Assembly: GCF_001429605.1 (NCBI RefSeq)
Contig: NZ_LMSS01000007.1
Location: forward strand, 124,001 to 188,000
Direction of reading: 5' to 3'
Source of the DNA: Phycicoccus sp. Soil802
Lineage (GTDB): Bacteria > Actinomycetota > Actinomycetes > Actinomycetales > Dermatophilaceae
Length of the DNA stretch: 64,000 bases
The translations under genes were made by a program, and so were the position numbers. This document shows positions 55,003 through 64,000 of the stretch, piece by piece. How positions within the stretch are numbered: the first letter of the stretch is position 1; each line of letters opens with the position of its first letter. The notes under the pieces were generated by a model, which searched no databases, was not told where the DNA came from, and worked only from the letters and a program-made list of their open reading frames with translations.

Positions 55003-55182
55003 TCAGTCAACCTCCTCGACAGCGACCAGGTGGGTCACTGTCTTGACCATCCCGCGGATCTCGGGACGGTCCTCCTTGACGACGACGTCGCCAATGCGCT
55101 TCAGACCGAGGCTGCGCAGCGTGTCACGCTGGTTCTGCTTGCCACCGATCTCGGAACGGGTCTGGGTCACCTTGAGACGCAT
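55003..55182 (-). CDS. rpmD: 50S ribosomal protein L30
   Basis: 59 residues from ATG at 55182: [20 protein letters not shown], then [20 protein letters not shown]. The size and sequence are standard. Its start codon overlaps the rpsE stop codon. Confidence 0.97.
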   Translation of the reverse strand: MRLKVTQTRSEIGGKQNQRDTLRSLGLKRIGDVVVKEDRPEIRGMVKTVTHLVAVEEVD

Positions 55183-55838
55183 CAGGCACCTGCCTTCGCA
55201 GCTTCGCGACCGGCAGCCTGGGCGCGCAGCATGGCGGCCGGGGCGACCTGGTCGACCGGGAGGCCGCGGCGGGCAGCCACTTCCTCCGGACGCTCGAGAC
55301 CCCGGAGGGCCGCGACGGTCGCGTGGACGACGTTGATGGCGTTGTCCGAGCCGAGCGACTTGCTCAGCACGTCGTGGATGCCGGCGCACTCGAGCACCGC
55401 GCGCACCGGACCACCGGCGATGACACCGGTACCGGGAGCGGCGGGGCGGAGCATGACGACACCGGCAGCGGCCTCACCCTGGACGGGGTGCGGGATGGTG
55501 CCCTGGATGCGCGGGACCTTGAAGAACTCCTTCTTGGCCTCCTCGACACCCTTGGCGATCGCCGCGGGAACTTCCTTGGCCTTGCCGTAGCCGACGCCGA
55601 CGGTTCCGTCGCCGTCGCCCACGACCACGAGGGCGGTGAAGCTGAAGCGACGACCACCCTTGACGACCTTGGACACGCGGTTGATGGTCACGACGCGCTC
55701 GACGTAGGCGCTCTTCTCGGCCTGGTCGCGGCCGCCGTCACGACGGTTGTCGCGGCCACCGCGGCGGTCGCCGCGCTCACCACGAGCTGCGTCGCCGCCA
55801 GCAGCGGCACCAGTGCCTCGACGCTGGGGTCCGGGCAT
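55182..55838 (-). CDS. rpsE: 30S ribosomal protein S5
   Basis: 218 residues. The first 45 residues are an Arg/Gly/Asp-rich disordered extension ([20 protein letters not shown]). The S5 N-terminal dsRNA-binding fold follows ([40 protein letters not shown]), then the C-terminal domain ([20 protein letters not shown]). It affects translational accuracy. Confidence 0.98.
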   Translation of the reverse strand: MPGPQRRGTGAAAGGDAARGERGDRRGGRDNRRDGGRDQAEKSAYVERVVTINRVSKVVKGGRRFSFTALVVVGDGDGTVGVGYGKAKEVPAAIAKGVEEAKKEFFKVPRIQGTIPHPVQGEAAAGVVMLRPAAPGTGVIAGGPVRAVLECAGIHDVLSKSLGSDNAINVVHATVAALRGLERPEEVAARRGLPVDQVAPAAMLRAQAAGREAAKAGA

Positions 55839-55878
55839 CAGATGTTCCTCATCTCAATAACAGTTTCGGTCACGGTGC

Positions 55879-56253
55879 TCACAGGGCCAGTCCACCCTCG
55901 CGGGCGCCCTCGGCGATGGCCGCGACGCGGCCGTGGTACTTGTTGCCACCACGGTCGAACACGACGGCCTCGACACCGGCGCTCTTGGCGCGCTCGGCGA
56001 GCAGCTCGCCCACCTTGCGGGCCTTGGCGGTCTTGTCACCCTCGAACGAGCGCAGGTCCGCCTCCATGGTGGAGGCCGACGCCACGGTCTTGCCGATGGT
56101 GTCGTCGACGATCTGCACGAAGACGTGGCGCGAGGAGCGTGACACGACCAGGCGCGGACGCACGGTCGTACCAGTCACCTTCTTGCGCAGGCGCAGGTGG
56201 CGACGGCCGCGTGCAGCGGACTTGCCCTTGGCGCGCTTGACGATCATTGCCAT
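55879..56253 (-). CDS. rplR: 50S ribosomal protein L18
   Basis: 124 residues. Motifs are [40 protein letters not shown] and [20 protein letters not shown]. It binds 5S rRNA. It starts four bases after the rplF stop. Confidence 0.98.
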   Translation of the reverse strand: MAMIVKRAKGKSAARGRRHLRLRKKVTGTTVRPRLVVSRSSRHVFVQIVDDTIGKTVASASTMEADLRSFEGDKTAKARKVGELLAERAKSAGVEAVVFDRGGNKYHGRVAAIAEGAREGGLAL

Positions 56254-56256
56254 GGC

Positions 56257-56793
56257 TTACTTACCGGCCTTTCCGACCTTGCGACGGATCTGCTCGCCCG
56301 CATAGCGAACGCCCTTGCCCTTGTACGGGTCGGGCTTGCGCAGCTTGCGGATGTTCGCAGCAACCTCGCCAACGAGCTGCTTGTCGATGCCCTGGACCGC
56401 GAAGCGGGTCGGGTTCTCGACGGCGAAGGAGATGCCCTCGGGGGCCTTGACGGTGATCGAGTGGCTGTAGCCGAGCGCGAACTCGAGGTCGCCGCCCTTG
56501 TTGGCCACGCGGTAACCCGTGCCGTGGATCTCCAGCTTCTTCTCATAGCCCTCGGTCACACCGAGCACCATGTTGTTGATGAGCGAGCGGGTCAGGCCGT
56601 GCAGGGCACGGGACTGGCGCTCGTCGTTGGGGCGCTTGACCTCGAGGTCAGCGTCGCCCTTCTCGACCGTGATCGGCTCGGCCACGACGTGGCTGAGCTG
56701 GCCCTTGGGGCCCTTCACCGTGACGGACTGGCCGTCGATGGTGACCTCGACACCGCTCGGGATGGCAACTGGGAGTCGTCCGATACGCGACAT
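56257..56793 (-). CDS. rplF: 50S ribosomal protein L6
   Basis: 178 residues with the two-repeat L6 fold. Motifs are [20 protein letters not shown], the [12 protein letters not shown] strand, and the C-terminal signature [20 protein letters not shown]. It lies near the factor-binding site of the 50S subunit. Confidence 0.98.
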   Translation of the reverse strand: MSRIGRLPVAIPSGVEVTIDGQSVTVKGPKGQLSHVVAEPITVEKGDADLEVKRPNDERQSRALHGLTRSLINNMVLGVTEGYEKKLEIHGTGYRVANKGGDLEFALGYSHSITVKAPEGISFAVENPTRFAVQGIDKQLVGEVAANIRKLRKPDPYKGKGVRYAGEQIRRKVGKAGK

Positions 56794-56804
56794 GTCGAAT
56801 CCCC

Positions 56805-57203
56805 TTACCAGACGTAGGCGAGGACTTCCCCGCCCACGCCCTTGGCTTTGGCCTGGCGGTCCGTGAGGAGACCAGACGAGGTGGAAAGGATCGCCACGCC
56901 GAGACCGCCGAGAACCTTGGGCAGGTTCGTCGACTTGGCGTAGACACGCAGACCGGGCTTGGAGACACGGCGCACGCCAGCGATGGAACGCTCGCGGTTG
57001 GGGCCGTACTTCAGCTCGATGGTCAGCGTCTTGCCGACCTCGGCGTCCTCGACCTTCCAGGAGGCGATGTAGCCCTCGGCCTGGAGGATCTCGGCGATGT
57101 GGGACTTCAGCTTGGAAAACGGCATGGAGACTGCGTCGTGGTGCGCCGAGTTGGCGTTCCGGACGCGGGTCAACATGTCCGCAATCGGGTCAGTCATGGT
57201 CAT
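56805..57203 (-). CDS. rpsH: 30S ribosomal protein S8
   Basis: 132 residues. Motifs are [20 protein letters not shown] and the C-terminal [31 protein letters not shown]. It binds the central domain of 16S rRNA. A 78-base gap separates it from rpsN. Confidence 0.98.
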   Translation of the reverse strand: MTMTDPIADMLTRVRNANSAHHDAVSMPFSKLKSHIAEILQAEGYIASWKVEDAEVGKTLTIELKYGPNRERSIAGVRRVSKPGLRVYAKSTNLPKVLGGLGVAILSTSSGLLTDRQAKAKGVGGEVLAYVW

Positions 57204-57281
57204 GGGCTTCTCCGGCCCTCTCTCACCGTGGTTTCACTGCGTCTGCAGCGACCTGCGATGTAAGGATGAAATCGGTGGGTA

Positions 57282-57467
57282 TTACCAGGAGCTCTTGGTG
57301 ACGCCGGGCAGCTCGCCGCGGTGTGCCATCTCGCGAAGGCAGATGCGGCAGAGCCCGAACTTGCGGTAGACCGAGTGCGGTCGGCCGCAGCGCTGGCAAC
57401 GGGTGTAGCCACGCACCTTGAACTTCGGCTTCTTGTTGGCCTTGTTGACCAGGGCGGTCTTCGCCAT
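57282..57467 (-). CDS. rpsN: 30S ribosomal protein S14, zinc-binding type Z
   Basis: 61 residues, the short zinc-ribbon S14. The cysteines are in RCQRCGRP and GLCRICLRE. The type Z protein in the spc operon is usual for actinobacteria. It lies one base after rplE. Confidence 0.98.
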   Translation of the reverse strand: MAKTALVNKANKKPKFKVRGYTRCQRCGRPHSVYRKFGLCRICLREMAHRGELPGVTKSSW

Positions 57468-57468
57468 G

Positions 57469-58068
57469 TCAGTTCTCCTTGAAGGGGAAGCCGAGCGCCT
57501 TGAGCAGTGCGCGGCCCTCGTCGTCGTTGGTGGCGGTCGTCACGACGGTGATGTCCATGCCACGCACGCGGTCGATCCGGTCCTGGTCGATCTCGTGGAA
57601 CATCGACTGCTCCGTGAGGCCGAAGGTGTAGTTGCCCTTGCCGTCGAACTGCTTGGGCGACAGGCCGCGGAAGTCACGGATACGGGGCAGGCCCACCGAC
57701 ACGAGGCGGTCGAGGAACTCCCACATCCGGTCGCCGCGCAGCGTGGTGTGCGCACCGATCGGCATGCCCTCGCGCAGCTTGAACTGCGCGATGGACTTGC
57801 GGGCCTTGGTGACCAGGGGCTTCTGGCCGGTGATGGCCGAGAGGTCCTTGATCGCGCCCTCGATGAGCTTGGCGTCCTTGGCGGCGTCACCAACACCCAT
57901 GTTGACGACGACCTTGACCACGCCGGGAACCTGCATGACGTTCTCGTAGCCGAACTGCGTGAACAGCTGGCCCTTGATCTCGTCCGCGTAGCGCTGCTTC
58001 AGGCGCGGCGTCACCGCTGCGGAAACTTCGGTCTGGGGCTTGCTTGAGGTGATTGCGGTTTCGGTCAT
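57469..58068 (-). CDS. rplE: 50S ribosomal protein L5
   Basis: 199 residues from ATG at 58068; the frame opens nine bases earlier. Motifs are [40 protein letters not shown] and [20 protein letters not shown]. It binds 5S rRNA and contacts the 30S head. Confidence 0.98.
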   Translation of the reverse strand: MTETAITSSKPQTEVSAAVTPRLKQRYADEIKGQLFTQFGYENVMQVPGVVKVVVNMGVGDAAKDAKLIEGAIKDLSAITGQKPLVTKARKSIAQFKLREGMPIGAHTTLRGDRMWEFLDRLVSVGLPRIRDFRGLSPKQFDGKGNYTFGLTEQSMFHEIDQDRIDRVRGMDITVVTTATNDDEGRALLKALGFPFKEN

Positions 58069-58073
58069 GTCTC

Positions 58074-58433
58074 TCACAGGTCCTTGCCCGAGCGCACCGC
58101 GACACGGGTGCGGACGGTCTTGGTGCGGCCGTTGCGCTCGACGGTCTCGACGCGGGTCTTGATCCGGGTGCCGACCTTCTTGTCGTCCGGGTCGACGACC
58201 GCGACGTTGCTGACGTGGATCGCAGCTTCCTGGACGACCAGGCCACCGGTGCGGCTGCCGCGAGCGGTCTGGCCGGCCTTGGTGTGGCGGGTCACGCGGT
58301 TGACGCCCTCGACGAGCACGCGCTCGGTCTCGGGGTAGACGGCGATGACCTTGCCGATGCTGTTGCGGTCCTTGCCGGTGAGCACCTTGACGGTGTCACC
58401 CTTCTTGATCTTCATCTTCTTCTTGTCAGCCAT
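58074..58433 (-). CDS. rplX: 50S ribosomal protein L24
   Basis: 119 residues. The KOW motif is [20 protein letters not shown], followed by [14 protein letters not shown]. It initiates 50S assembly. It lies three bases after rplN. Confidence 0.98.
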   Translation of the reverse strand: MADKKKMKIKKGDTVKVLTGKDRNSIGKVIAVYPETERVLVEGVNRVTRHTKAGQTARGSRTGGLVVQEAAIHVSNVAVVDPDDKKVGTRIKTRVETVERNGRTKTVRTRVAVRSGKDL

Positions 58434-58436
58434 GGG

Positions 58437-58805
58437 TCAGAGCACCTCCGGCGCCAACGAGATGATCTTCATGAACTTCTTCTCACGCAGCTCGCGGCCC
58501 ACGGGGCCGAAGATGCGGGTGCCACGGGGGTCCCCGTCGGCCTTGAGGATGACGGCGGCGTTCTCGTCGAACTTGATGTACGACCCGTCACCGCGACGGC
58601 GCTCCTTGGTGGTGCGCACGATGACAGCCTTGACGACGTCGCCCTTCTTGACGTTGCCGCCAGGGATGGCGTCCTTGACTGCGGCGACGATGACGTCACC
58701 GATGCCGGCGTAACGACGACCCGAGCCACCGAGGACACGGATGCAGAGGATTTCCTTTGCACCAGTGTTGTCGGCGACGCGCAGTCGCGACTCCTGCTGG
58801 ATCAC
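58437..58805 (-). CDS. rplN: 50S ribosomal protein L14
   Basis: 122 residues. Motifs are [20 protein letters not shown] and [20 protein letters not shown], with [21 protein letters not shown] 100-base gap to rpsQ upstream contains no gene and could hold an internal promoter. Confidence 0.98.
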   Translation of the reverse strand: MIQQESRLRVADNTGAKEILCIRVLGGSGRRYAGIGDVIVAAVKDAIPGGNVKKGDVVKAVIVRTTKERRRGDGSYIKFDENAAVILKADGDPRGTRIFGPVGRELREKKFMKIISLAPEVL

Positions 58806-58905
58806 TTCTAACTCCTACTCGTCGTGCTGGTTCTCACCCTCGCGGGCGAGCCTGGCCGAACTTGACTGTCTGATGACAGATGGGCTTGCCGAGGCGGCAG
58901 GTGGC

Positions 58906-59196
58906 TTACTTGGCCTTCTCGAGGATCTCCACCACGCGCCAGCGCTTGGTGGCCGAGAGGGGACGGGTCTCCATGATCGAGACGCGGTCGCCGATACCGG
59001 CAGCGTTGTCCTCGTCGTGGGCCTTGACCTTGCTCGAGCGCCGCAGGACCTTGCCGTAGAGCGCGTGCTTCACGCGGTCCTCGACCTCGACCACGACGGT
59101 CTTGTCCATCTTGTCGCTCACCACGTAACCCTGGCGGGTCTTGCGGTAGTTGCGGTCCTGCGCCGTCACGGCCTCATCCTTCACGTTCTTGGTCAT
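58906..59196 (-). CDS. rpsQ: 30S ribosomal protein S17
   Basis: 96 residues. Motifs are [20 protein letters not shown] and [20 protein letters not shown], with [17 protein letters not shown] at the end. Its start overlaps the rpmC stop by four bases. Confidence 0.98.
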   Translation of the reverse strand: MTKNVKDEAVTAQDRNYRKTRQGYVVSDKMDKTVVVEVEDRVKHALYGKVLRRSSKVKAHDEDNAAGIGDRVSIMETRPLSATKRWRVVEILEKAK

Positions 59197-59447
59197 GCCG
59201 ACTCCTCCTTGGCCGAAGCACTCGGGCTCTGCCCGATACCCAGCTCACGCTCACGGAGCTCGGTGTAGATGCGGGCGATGTCCTTGCGGACGGCGCGCAG
59301 ACGGCCGTGGTTGTCCAGCTGGCCGGTGGCCGACTGGAAGCGGAGGTTGAACAGCTCCTCCTTGGCCTTGCGGAGCTCGTCGACCAGACGGTCGTCGTCG
59401 AGACCACGCAGGTTCTCCGACACCAGGTCCTTGGATCCGACTGCCAT
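59193..59447 (-). CDS. rpmC: 50S ribosomal protein L29
   Basis: 84 residues. The L29 core is [20 protein letters not shown], followed by [20 protein letters not shown] and [14 protein letters not shown] short Ser/Ala/Glu tail follows. It sits near the exit tunnel. Confidence 0.98.
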   Translation of the reverse strand: MAVGSKDLVSENLRGLDDDRLVDELRKAKEELFNLRFQSATGQLDNHGRLRAVRKDIARIYTELRERELGIGQSPSASAKEESA

Positions 59448-59866
59448 CAGATGTCACCACCCTCACGCCGAACGAAGCGGCACTTCATGGGGAGCTTGTG
59501 CATCGCCAGACGCATGGCCTCACGGGCGACCTCTTCGGACACACCGGACACCTCGAACATCACGCGACCAGGCTTGATGTTGGCGATCCACCACTCGGGG
59601 GAGCCCTTACCGGAACCCATGCGGGTCTCGGCAGGCTTCTTGGTCAGCGGGCGGTCGGGGTAGATGTTGATCCACACCTTTCCACCACGCTTCATGTAAC
59701 GCGTCATCGCAATACGAGCGGACTCGATCTGACGGTTGGTGACGTAGGCGGGCTCGAGGGCCTGGATGCCGTAGTCGCCGAACGCGATCTTGGTGCCACC
59801 CTTCGCAGCGCCCGAGCGACCCGGGTGGTGCTGCTTGCGGTGCTTGACTCGACGAGGAATCAACAT
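59447..59866 (-). CDS. rplP: 50S ribosomal protein L16
   Basis: 139 residues from ATG at 59866: [19 protein letters not shown]. Motifs are [20 protein letters not shown] and [20 protein letters not shown]. It contacts A-site tRNA. The longer open frame upstream into rpsC is not real. Confidence 0.98.
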   Translation of the reverse strand: MLIPRRVKHRKQHHPGRSGAAKGGTKIAFGDYGIQALEPAYVTNRQIESARIAMTRYMKRGGKVWINIYPDRPLTKKPAETRMGSGKGSPEWWIANIKPGRVMFEVSGVSEEVAREAMRLAMHKLPMKCRFVRREGGDI

Positions 59867-59867
59867 G

Positions 59868-60686
59868 TCAGGACTGCTCTCCCTCAGTGCTGGCTGCGGT
59901 CGCCTCGACGGCGGGAGCCTCAGCAGCGGTCTCGGTGGCGGCGGCCTCCGGACGCTCGCGACGAGCGCGGGCCGGACGGTCGGCGCCGTCACGACGGGGG
60001 CCACGGCTCGGGCGCGGCGCAGCAGCCTGCTGCTGGGCCAGCTCACGAGCGGTGACGTCACCCTTGTAGATCCACACCTTGACGCCGATGCGACCGAAGG
60101 TGGTGCGGGCCTCGTAGAAGCCGTAGTCGATCTGCGCACGCAGGGTGTGCAGCGGGACGCGACCCTCGCGGTAGAACTCGGTGCGAGACATCTCGGCGCC
60201 GCCGAGGCGACCGGACACCTGGACACGGATGCCCTTGGCGCCGGCGCGGGTGGCGGACTGCATGCCCTTGCGCATCGCGCGACGGAACGAGACGCGAGCA
60301 GAGAGCTGCTCGGCGATGCCCTGCGCGACGAGCTGGCTGTCGACCTCGGGGTTCTTGACCTCGAGGATGTTCAGCTGGACCTGCTTGCCGGTGAGCTTCT
60401 CGAGCTCGCCGCGGATGCGGTCGGCCTCGGCGCCGCGGCGACCGATCACGATGCCGGGACGCGCGGTGTGGATGTCCACACGGACGCGGTCACGGGTGCG
60501 CTCGATCTCGACGCGGGAGATGCCGGCCCGCTCCATGCCCTCGGACATGAGCTTGCGGATGGCGACGTCTTCCTTGACGTAGTCGCGGTACCGCTGACCC
60601 TCCTTGGTGGAGTCAGCGAACCAGCGGCTCTTGTGCTCGGTGGTGATTCCGAGGCGGAAGCCGTGCGGGTTGACCTTCTGACCCAT
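59868..60686 (-). CDS. rpsC: 30S ribosomal protein S3
   Basis: 272 residues. The KH domain contains [20 protein letters not shown], and the C-terminal domain has [20 protein letters not shown] and [21 protein letters not shown] disordered Ala/Glu/Arg-rich tail of about 55 residues follows, typical of actinobacterial S3. It lies at the mRNA entry site. Confidence 0.98.
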   Translation of the reverse strand: MGQKVNPHGFRLGITTEHKSRWFADSTKEGQRYRDYVKEDVAIRKLMSEGMERAGISRVEIERTRDRVRVDIHTARPGIVIGRRGAEADRIRGELEKLTGKQVQLNILEVKNPEVDSQLVAQGIAEQLSARVSFRRAMRKGMQSATRAGAKGIRVQVSGRLGGAEMSRTEFYREGRVPLHTLRAQIDYGFYEARTTFGRIGVKVWIYKGDVTARELAQQQAAAPRPSRGPRRDGADRPARARRERPEAAATETAAEAPAVEATAASTEGEQS

Positions 60687-61087
60687 TAGCGGGTGCCTCC
60701 CTTGGTGGTCTTCGGCGTGACGACCACGGTGATGTGGCTGGTCCGCTTGTTGATGCGCGCCGCGCGGCCCTGGGCCCGCGGACGGAATCGCTTCATGGTC
60801 GGACCCTCGTCGACGAAAGCGGCGCTGATGACCAGGTCGCGCTCGTCGAAGGCCTCGGAGGCCTTGTCAGCCTTGACCCGAGCGTTGGCGATGGCGCTCT
60901 CGAGCACCTTCTGGACCGGGTCGGACGCGGACTGCGGGGCGAACCGCAGCACGGCAATCGCCTCGACGGCCTGCTTCCCGCGGATCAGGTCCACGATGCG
61001 GCGCGCCTTCTGGGGCGTGACGCGGATGTTGCGTCCGCTCGCCTTGGCTTCCATCACGTTGTCCTTGTTGTCGGTGGAGGCAGCCAT
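60686..61087 (-). CDS. rplV: 50S ribosomal protein L22
   Basis: 133 residues. Motifs are [20 protein letters not shown] and [19 protein letters not shown], with [19 protein letters not shown] at the end. The extended loop of L22 lines the exit tunnel and is a site of macrolide resistance changes. Confidence 0.98.
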   Translation of the reverse strand: MAASTDNKDNVMEAKASGRNIRVTPQKARRIVDLIRGKQAVEAIAVLRFAPQSASDPVQKVLESAIANARVKADKASEAFDERDLVISAAFVDEGPTMKRFRPRAQGRAARINKRTSHITVVVTPKTTKGGTR

Positions 61088-61368
61088 CAGCGACGCCGCC
61101 CCTTCTTGTCATCCTTCACGTGACCCTTGAACGTGCGGGTCGGCGCGAACTCACCGAGCTTGTGGCCGACCATCGACTCGGTGACGAACACCGGGACGTG
61201 CTTGCGGCCGTCGTGCACGGCGAGGGTGTGACCCAGCATGTCCGGGCTCACGACCGAACGACGTGACCAGGTCTTGATGACGTTCTTGGTGCCCGCTTCG
61301 TTCTGGACGTCGACCTTCTTCTGAAGGTGGCCGTCGATGAAAGGGCCCTTCTTCAAGCTACGAGGCAT
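61087..61368 (-). CDS. rpsS: 30S ribosomal protein S19
   Basis: 93 residues: [20 protein letters not shown], then [20 protein letters not shown] and [20 protein letters not shown]. It is standard in size and sequence and overlaps rplV by one base. Confidence 0.98.
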   Translation of the reverse strand: MPRSLKKGPFIDGHLQKKVDVQNEAGTKNVIKTWSRRSVVSPDMLGHTLAVHDGRKHVPVFVTESMVGHKLGEFAPTRTFKGHVKDDKKGRRR

Positions 61369-61386
61369 GGTTTCTCAGGCTCCTTC

Positions 61387-62223
61387 TCAGCGCTTCTTGC
61401 CAGTACGGCGGCGGCGAACGATCATCTTGTCGCTCGGCTTGCCGGGGCGACGGGTGCGGCCCTCGGCCTGACCCCACGGGCTGACGGGGTGACGTCCACC
61501 GGACGTCTTGCCCTCACCACCACCGTGCGGGTGGTCGACCGGGTTCATGGCGACACCACGGACGGTCGGGCGCTTGCCCTTCCACCGCATGCGGCCGGCC
61601 TTGCCCCAGTTGATGTTGGACTGCTCGGCGTTGCCCACCTCGCCGACCGTGGCGCGGCAGCGCAGGTCGACGTTGCGGATCTCACCGGACGGCATGCGCA
61701 GCTGGGCGTAGGGGCCGTCCTTGGCGACGAGCTGCACGCGCACACCAGCCGAACGGGCGATCTTCGCGCCGCCACCGGGCTTGAGCTCGACGGCGTGGAT
61801 GACCGTACCGGTCGGGATGTTGCGCAGCGGCAGGCTGTTGCCGGGCTTGATGTCGGCCGAGGGGCCGTTCTCGATGTTGGCGCCCTGCTCGAGGCCCTTG
61901 GGGGCCAGGATGTAGCGCTTCTCACCGTCGGCGTAGTGCAGCAGCGCGATGCGCGCCGTGCGGTTGGGGTCGTACTCGATGTGAGCGACCTTGGCCGGCA
62001 CACCGTCCTTGTCATGGCGACGGAAGTCGATGACGCGGTAGGCGCGCTTGTGTCCACCACCGATGTGACGGGTGGTGATGCGGCCGTTGCTGTTGCGGCC
62101 ACCGGACTTCGTGAGGGGGCGCACCAGCGACTTCTCAGGCGTGGAGCGCGTGACCTCGACGAAGTCGGCGACGCTGGAGCCTCGGCGGCCGGGCGTGGTC
62201 GGCTTGTACTTGCGGATACCCAT
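61387..62223 (-). CDS. rplB: 50S ribosomal protein L2
   Basis: 278 residues. Motifs are [20 protein letters not shown] and, in the peptidyl-transferase-near loop, [20 protein letters not shown], followed by [20 protein letters not shown]. It is required for subunit joining. Confidence 0.98.
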   Translation of the reverse strand: MGIRKYKPTTPGRRGSSVADFVEVTRSTPEKSLVRPLTKSGGRNSNGRITTRHIGGGHKRAYRVIDFRRHDKDGVPAKVAHIEYDPNRTARIALLHYADGEKRYILAPKGLEQGANIENGPSADIKPGNSLPLRNIPTGTVIHAVELKPGGGAKIARSAGVRVQLVAKDGPYAQLRMPSGEIRNVDLRCRATVGEVGNAEQSNINWGKAGRMRWKGKRPTVRGVAMNPVDHPHGGGEGKTSGGRHPVSPWGQAEGRTRRPGKPSDKMIVRRRRTGKKR

Positions 62224-62258
62224 TGTTCGTAATCCCTTACGTCTCTTCAGCGATTCCG

Positions 62259-62564
62259 TCAGGCGCCGGCACCGAAGATGTCGATCGAGCCCTCGCGGAG
62301 GGTGACGATCGCACGCTTGGTGTCCTTGCGCTTGCCGATGCCGAACCGGGTGCGGCGGGTCTTGCCGACACGGTTGAGGGTGTGGACGGAGTCAACCTTG
62401 ACGTTGAAGACGCGCTCGACGGCGATCTTGATCTCCGTCTTGTTCGCCCGCGGGTCGACGATGAAGGTGTACTTGCCCTGGTCGAGCAGCGAGTACGACT
62501 TCTCGGAAACGACCGGTGCGATCAGGATGTCGCGCGGGTCCTTGCCTGCAGCGAGGGTGCTCAC
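62259..62564 (-). CDS. rplW: 50S ribosomal protein L23
   Basis: 101 residues. Motifs are [40 protein letters not shown] and [20 protein letters not shown]. It is the docking site for trigger factor and SRP at the tunnel exit. It overlaps the rplD stop by four bases. Confidence 0.98.
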   Translation of the reverse strand: MSTLAAGKDPRDILIAPVVSEKSYSLLDQGKYTFIVDPRANKTEIKIAVERVFNVKVDSVHTLNRVGKTRRTRFGIGKRKDTKRAIVTLREGSIDIFGAGA

Positions 62565-63388
62565 TTGGTCTCCTCCTCGTCCGCGCTGGCCTTGGCGGCC
62601 TTGGCCGTCTTCGCGGCCTTCGCGGGCTTGTCGGCCTTCTCAGCCTTCTCGGCCTTCTCGGCCTTGGCGGGCTTTTCGGCCTTCGCGGCGGTCTTGGTGG
62701 CCTTGGCGGGCTTGTCTGCCTTCGCAGCCTTCTCGGCCGTGGCGGTCTCGTCCGTCTCGTCGACGATCGTGACCTCGACGCCACCCACGGGCTGTGCCTT
62801 GGTGACGAAAGCCTCCAGGGCGGCCTTGGTGAAGACGACGTCGTCCGAGCACAGCACGTCGTACGTGTTGAGCTGGTCGGCGGCGAGCACGTGCACGCCC
62901 TCGAGGTTGCGCACCGACTTCAGCGACACCAGGTCGCTGCGGTCGAGCACCACGAGCAGGTTGGGACGGTCGGTCAGGCCGGCGAGCAGGGCGAGCGCGT
63001 CCTTGGTGGACGGGGCGGAGCCCGTCACCAGCGACTCGACGACGTGCACGCGGTCGTGGCGGGCCCGGTCGGAGAGGGCGCCACGCAGGGCGGCGGCCTT
63101 CATCTTCTTGGGGGTCCGCTGGGCGTAGTCACGCGGCTGCGGGCCGTGGACGACGCCACCACCGGCGAACTGCGGGGCGCGGGTCGAGCCCTGACGGGCG
63201 CGGCCGGTGCCCTTCTGGCGGTAGGGCTTGCGGCCACCACCGCGGACTTCGCCGCGGGTCTTGGTGGAGTGCGTGCCCTGACGCGCAGCGGCCAGCTGGG
63301 CCACGACGACCTGGTGGATCAGCGGGACGTTGACCTGGACGTCGAAGATCTCGGCGGGCAGGTCGGCGACGACAGTCTTGGTAGCCAT
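62561..63388 (-). CDS. rplD: 50S ribosomal protein L4 with Lys/Ala-rich tail
   Basis: 275 residues. The L4 core (about 1-210) has [20 protein letters not shown] and [20 protein letters not shown]. The last 60 residues are a low-complexity tail of repeated [12 protein letters not shown] units, far longer than in most bacteria. The tail is probably disordered and RNA-binding by charge. Confidence 0.97.
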   Translation of the reverse strand: MATKTVVADLPAEIFDVQVNVPLIHQVVVAQLAAARQGTHSTKTRGEVRGGGRKPYRQKGTGRARQGSTRAPQFAGGGVVHGPQPRDYAQRTPKKMKAAALRGALSDRARHDRVHVVESLVTGSAPSTKDALALLAGLTDRPNLLVVLDRSDLVSLKSVRNLEGVHVLAADQLNTYDVLCSDDVVFTKAALEAFVTKAQPVGGVEVTIVDETDETATAEKAAKADKPAKATKTAAKAEKPAKAEKAEKAEKADKPAKAAKTAKAAKASADEEETK

Positions 63389-63393
63389 GTGGG

Positions 63394-64000
63394 TCAGGCT
63401 CCCTTCGCGGCCGTGCGGACGAGGACCGTGCCGTTGCGGGGGCCGGGAACGGCACCCTTCACGAGCAACAGGCCTCGCTCAGCGTCCACGGCGTGGATCG
63501 TGAGGTTCTGGGTGGTCTGGCGCTCGCCGCCCATCCGGCCGGCCATCCGCATGCCCTTGAAGACGCGGCCCGGGGTGGCGCAGCCACCGATCGAGCCCGG
63601 CTTGCGGTGGTTCTTGTGGGAGCCGTGGGAGGAGCTGACGCCGTGGAAGCCGTGCCGCTTCATGACGCCGGCAAAGCCCTTGCCCTTGGTGGTGCCGGTG
63701 ACGTCGACGTCCTGGCCGGCCTCGAAGGTCTCGACCGTGACTTCCTGGCCGAGCGTGTACTCGGCGGCGTCAGCGGTACGGAGCTCCACGAGGTGGCGAC
63801 GCGGGGTCACGCCGGCCTTCTCGAAGTGCCCGGTCAGGGGCTTGGTCACCTTGCGGGGGTCGATGGCGCCGAACGCGATCTGGACGGCGTCGTAGCCATC
63901 CGTCGCGGCGTCGCGCACCTGCGTCACGACGCAGGGGCCCGCCTCGATGACGGTGACGGGGATGAGCCGGTTCTCGGCATCCCACACCTGGGTCATGCCG
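63394..64000 (-). CDS. rplC: 50S ribosomal protein L3 (partial at the window edge)
   Basis: About 202 residues are visible. The reading frame continues to the last base, and the visible N-terminus [20 protein letters not shown] is internal to L3, so the true start lies outside the window. Motifs are [20 protein letters not shown] and [20 protein letters not shown]. It heads this part of the S10 operon; rpsJ is expected just beyond. Confidence 0.97.
   Translation of the reverse strand, partial: GMTQVWDAENRLIPVTVIEAGPCVVTQVRDAATDGYDAVQIAFGAIDPRKVTKPLTGHFEKAGVTPRRHLVELRTADAAEYTLGQEVTVETFEAGQDVDVTGTTKGKGFAGVMKRHGFHGVSSSHGSHKNHRKPGSIGGCATPGRVFKGMRMAGRMGGERQTTQNLTIHAVDAERGLLLVKGAVPGPRNGTVLVRTAAKGA

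Overview
This window comes from a high-GC Gram-positive bacterium. GTG starts are frequent, third codon positions are nearly always G or C, and ribosomal protein S14 is the zinc-binding type. Ribosomal protein L17 carries a long actinobacterial C-terminal extension, and the S10-spc-alpha ribosomal gene order is actinobacterial. From the gene content and the style of the intergenic repeats I infer a member of the Micrococcales, probably Intrasporangiaceae-like. That placement rests on recognition, not on a search. No tRNA, rRNA or CRISPR array was seen.

Layout. (1) 1-4.28 kb: the right end of an integrated element of the actinomycete integrative type, with a membrane protein, a rolling-circle-like replication initiator, an excisionase and a tyrosine integrase. 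It ends exactly at the intact 3' end of ychF, which is probably the attachment site. (2) 4.3-28.8 kb: chromosomal housekeeping and metabolic genes. These are ychF, a thioesterase, a GNAT-Nudix fusion, an aldo-keto reductase with a divergent LysR regulator, rmuC, a P450, ispH, a DoxX gene with a divergent TetR regulator, xseA-xseB, glpX with a sugar kinase, class I fumarase with a beta-carbonic anhydrase, ohr, lhgO, glmM, and rpsI-rplM. A striking two-gene cassette sits at 6.3-9.4 kb: a repeat-built acidic protein with no aromatic residues, followed by a PqqD-like/M50-type membrane metalloprotease. (3) 29-47 kb: accessory transporters with their regulators (ArsR-like plus MFS; MarR plus MFS), a 1930-residue secreted alpha-amylase/pullulanase, an ABC-F ATPase, a secreted TIM-barrel-like protein, TetR plus cupin, truA, an MFS protein and a cell-surface acyltransferase. 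(4) 47.3-64 kb: one long leftward ribosomal block from rplC (cut by the window edge) to rplQ, including secY, adk, map, infA and rpoA. Genes that often sit together (rplQ-truA-rplM-rpsI-glmM) are split apart here by groups 3 and 2.

Beyond genes, three DNA-level signals stand out. The octamer GTATGCCG occurs 34 times by hand count (both strands together), roughly an order of magnitude above a composition-based expectation of two to three. It is spread through coding and intergenic DNA from 4.8 to 54.5 kb and often forms inverted pairs in terminator-like hairpins. It is absent from the integrated element and from the ribosomal coding block beyond 54.5 kb. It resembles DNA uptake sequences in its layout. 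Second, three intergenic copies of a large imperfect palindrome share the core ACTTCTGGCCAC. Third, a 13-bp periodic array of TGTGCA overlaps the presumed leaderless promoter of the ArsR-like regulator at 29.0 kb.
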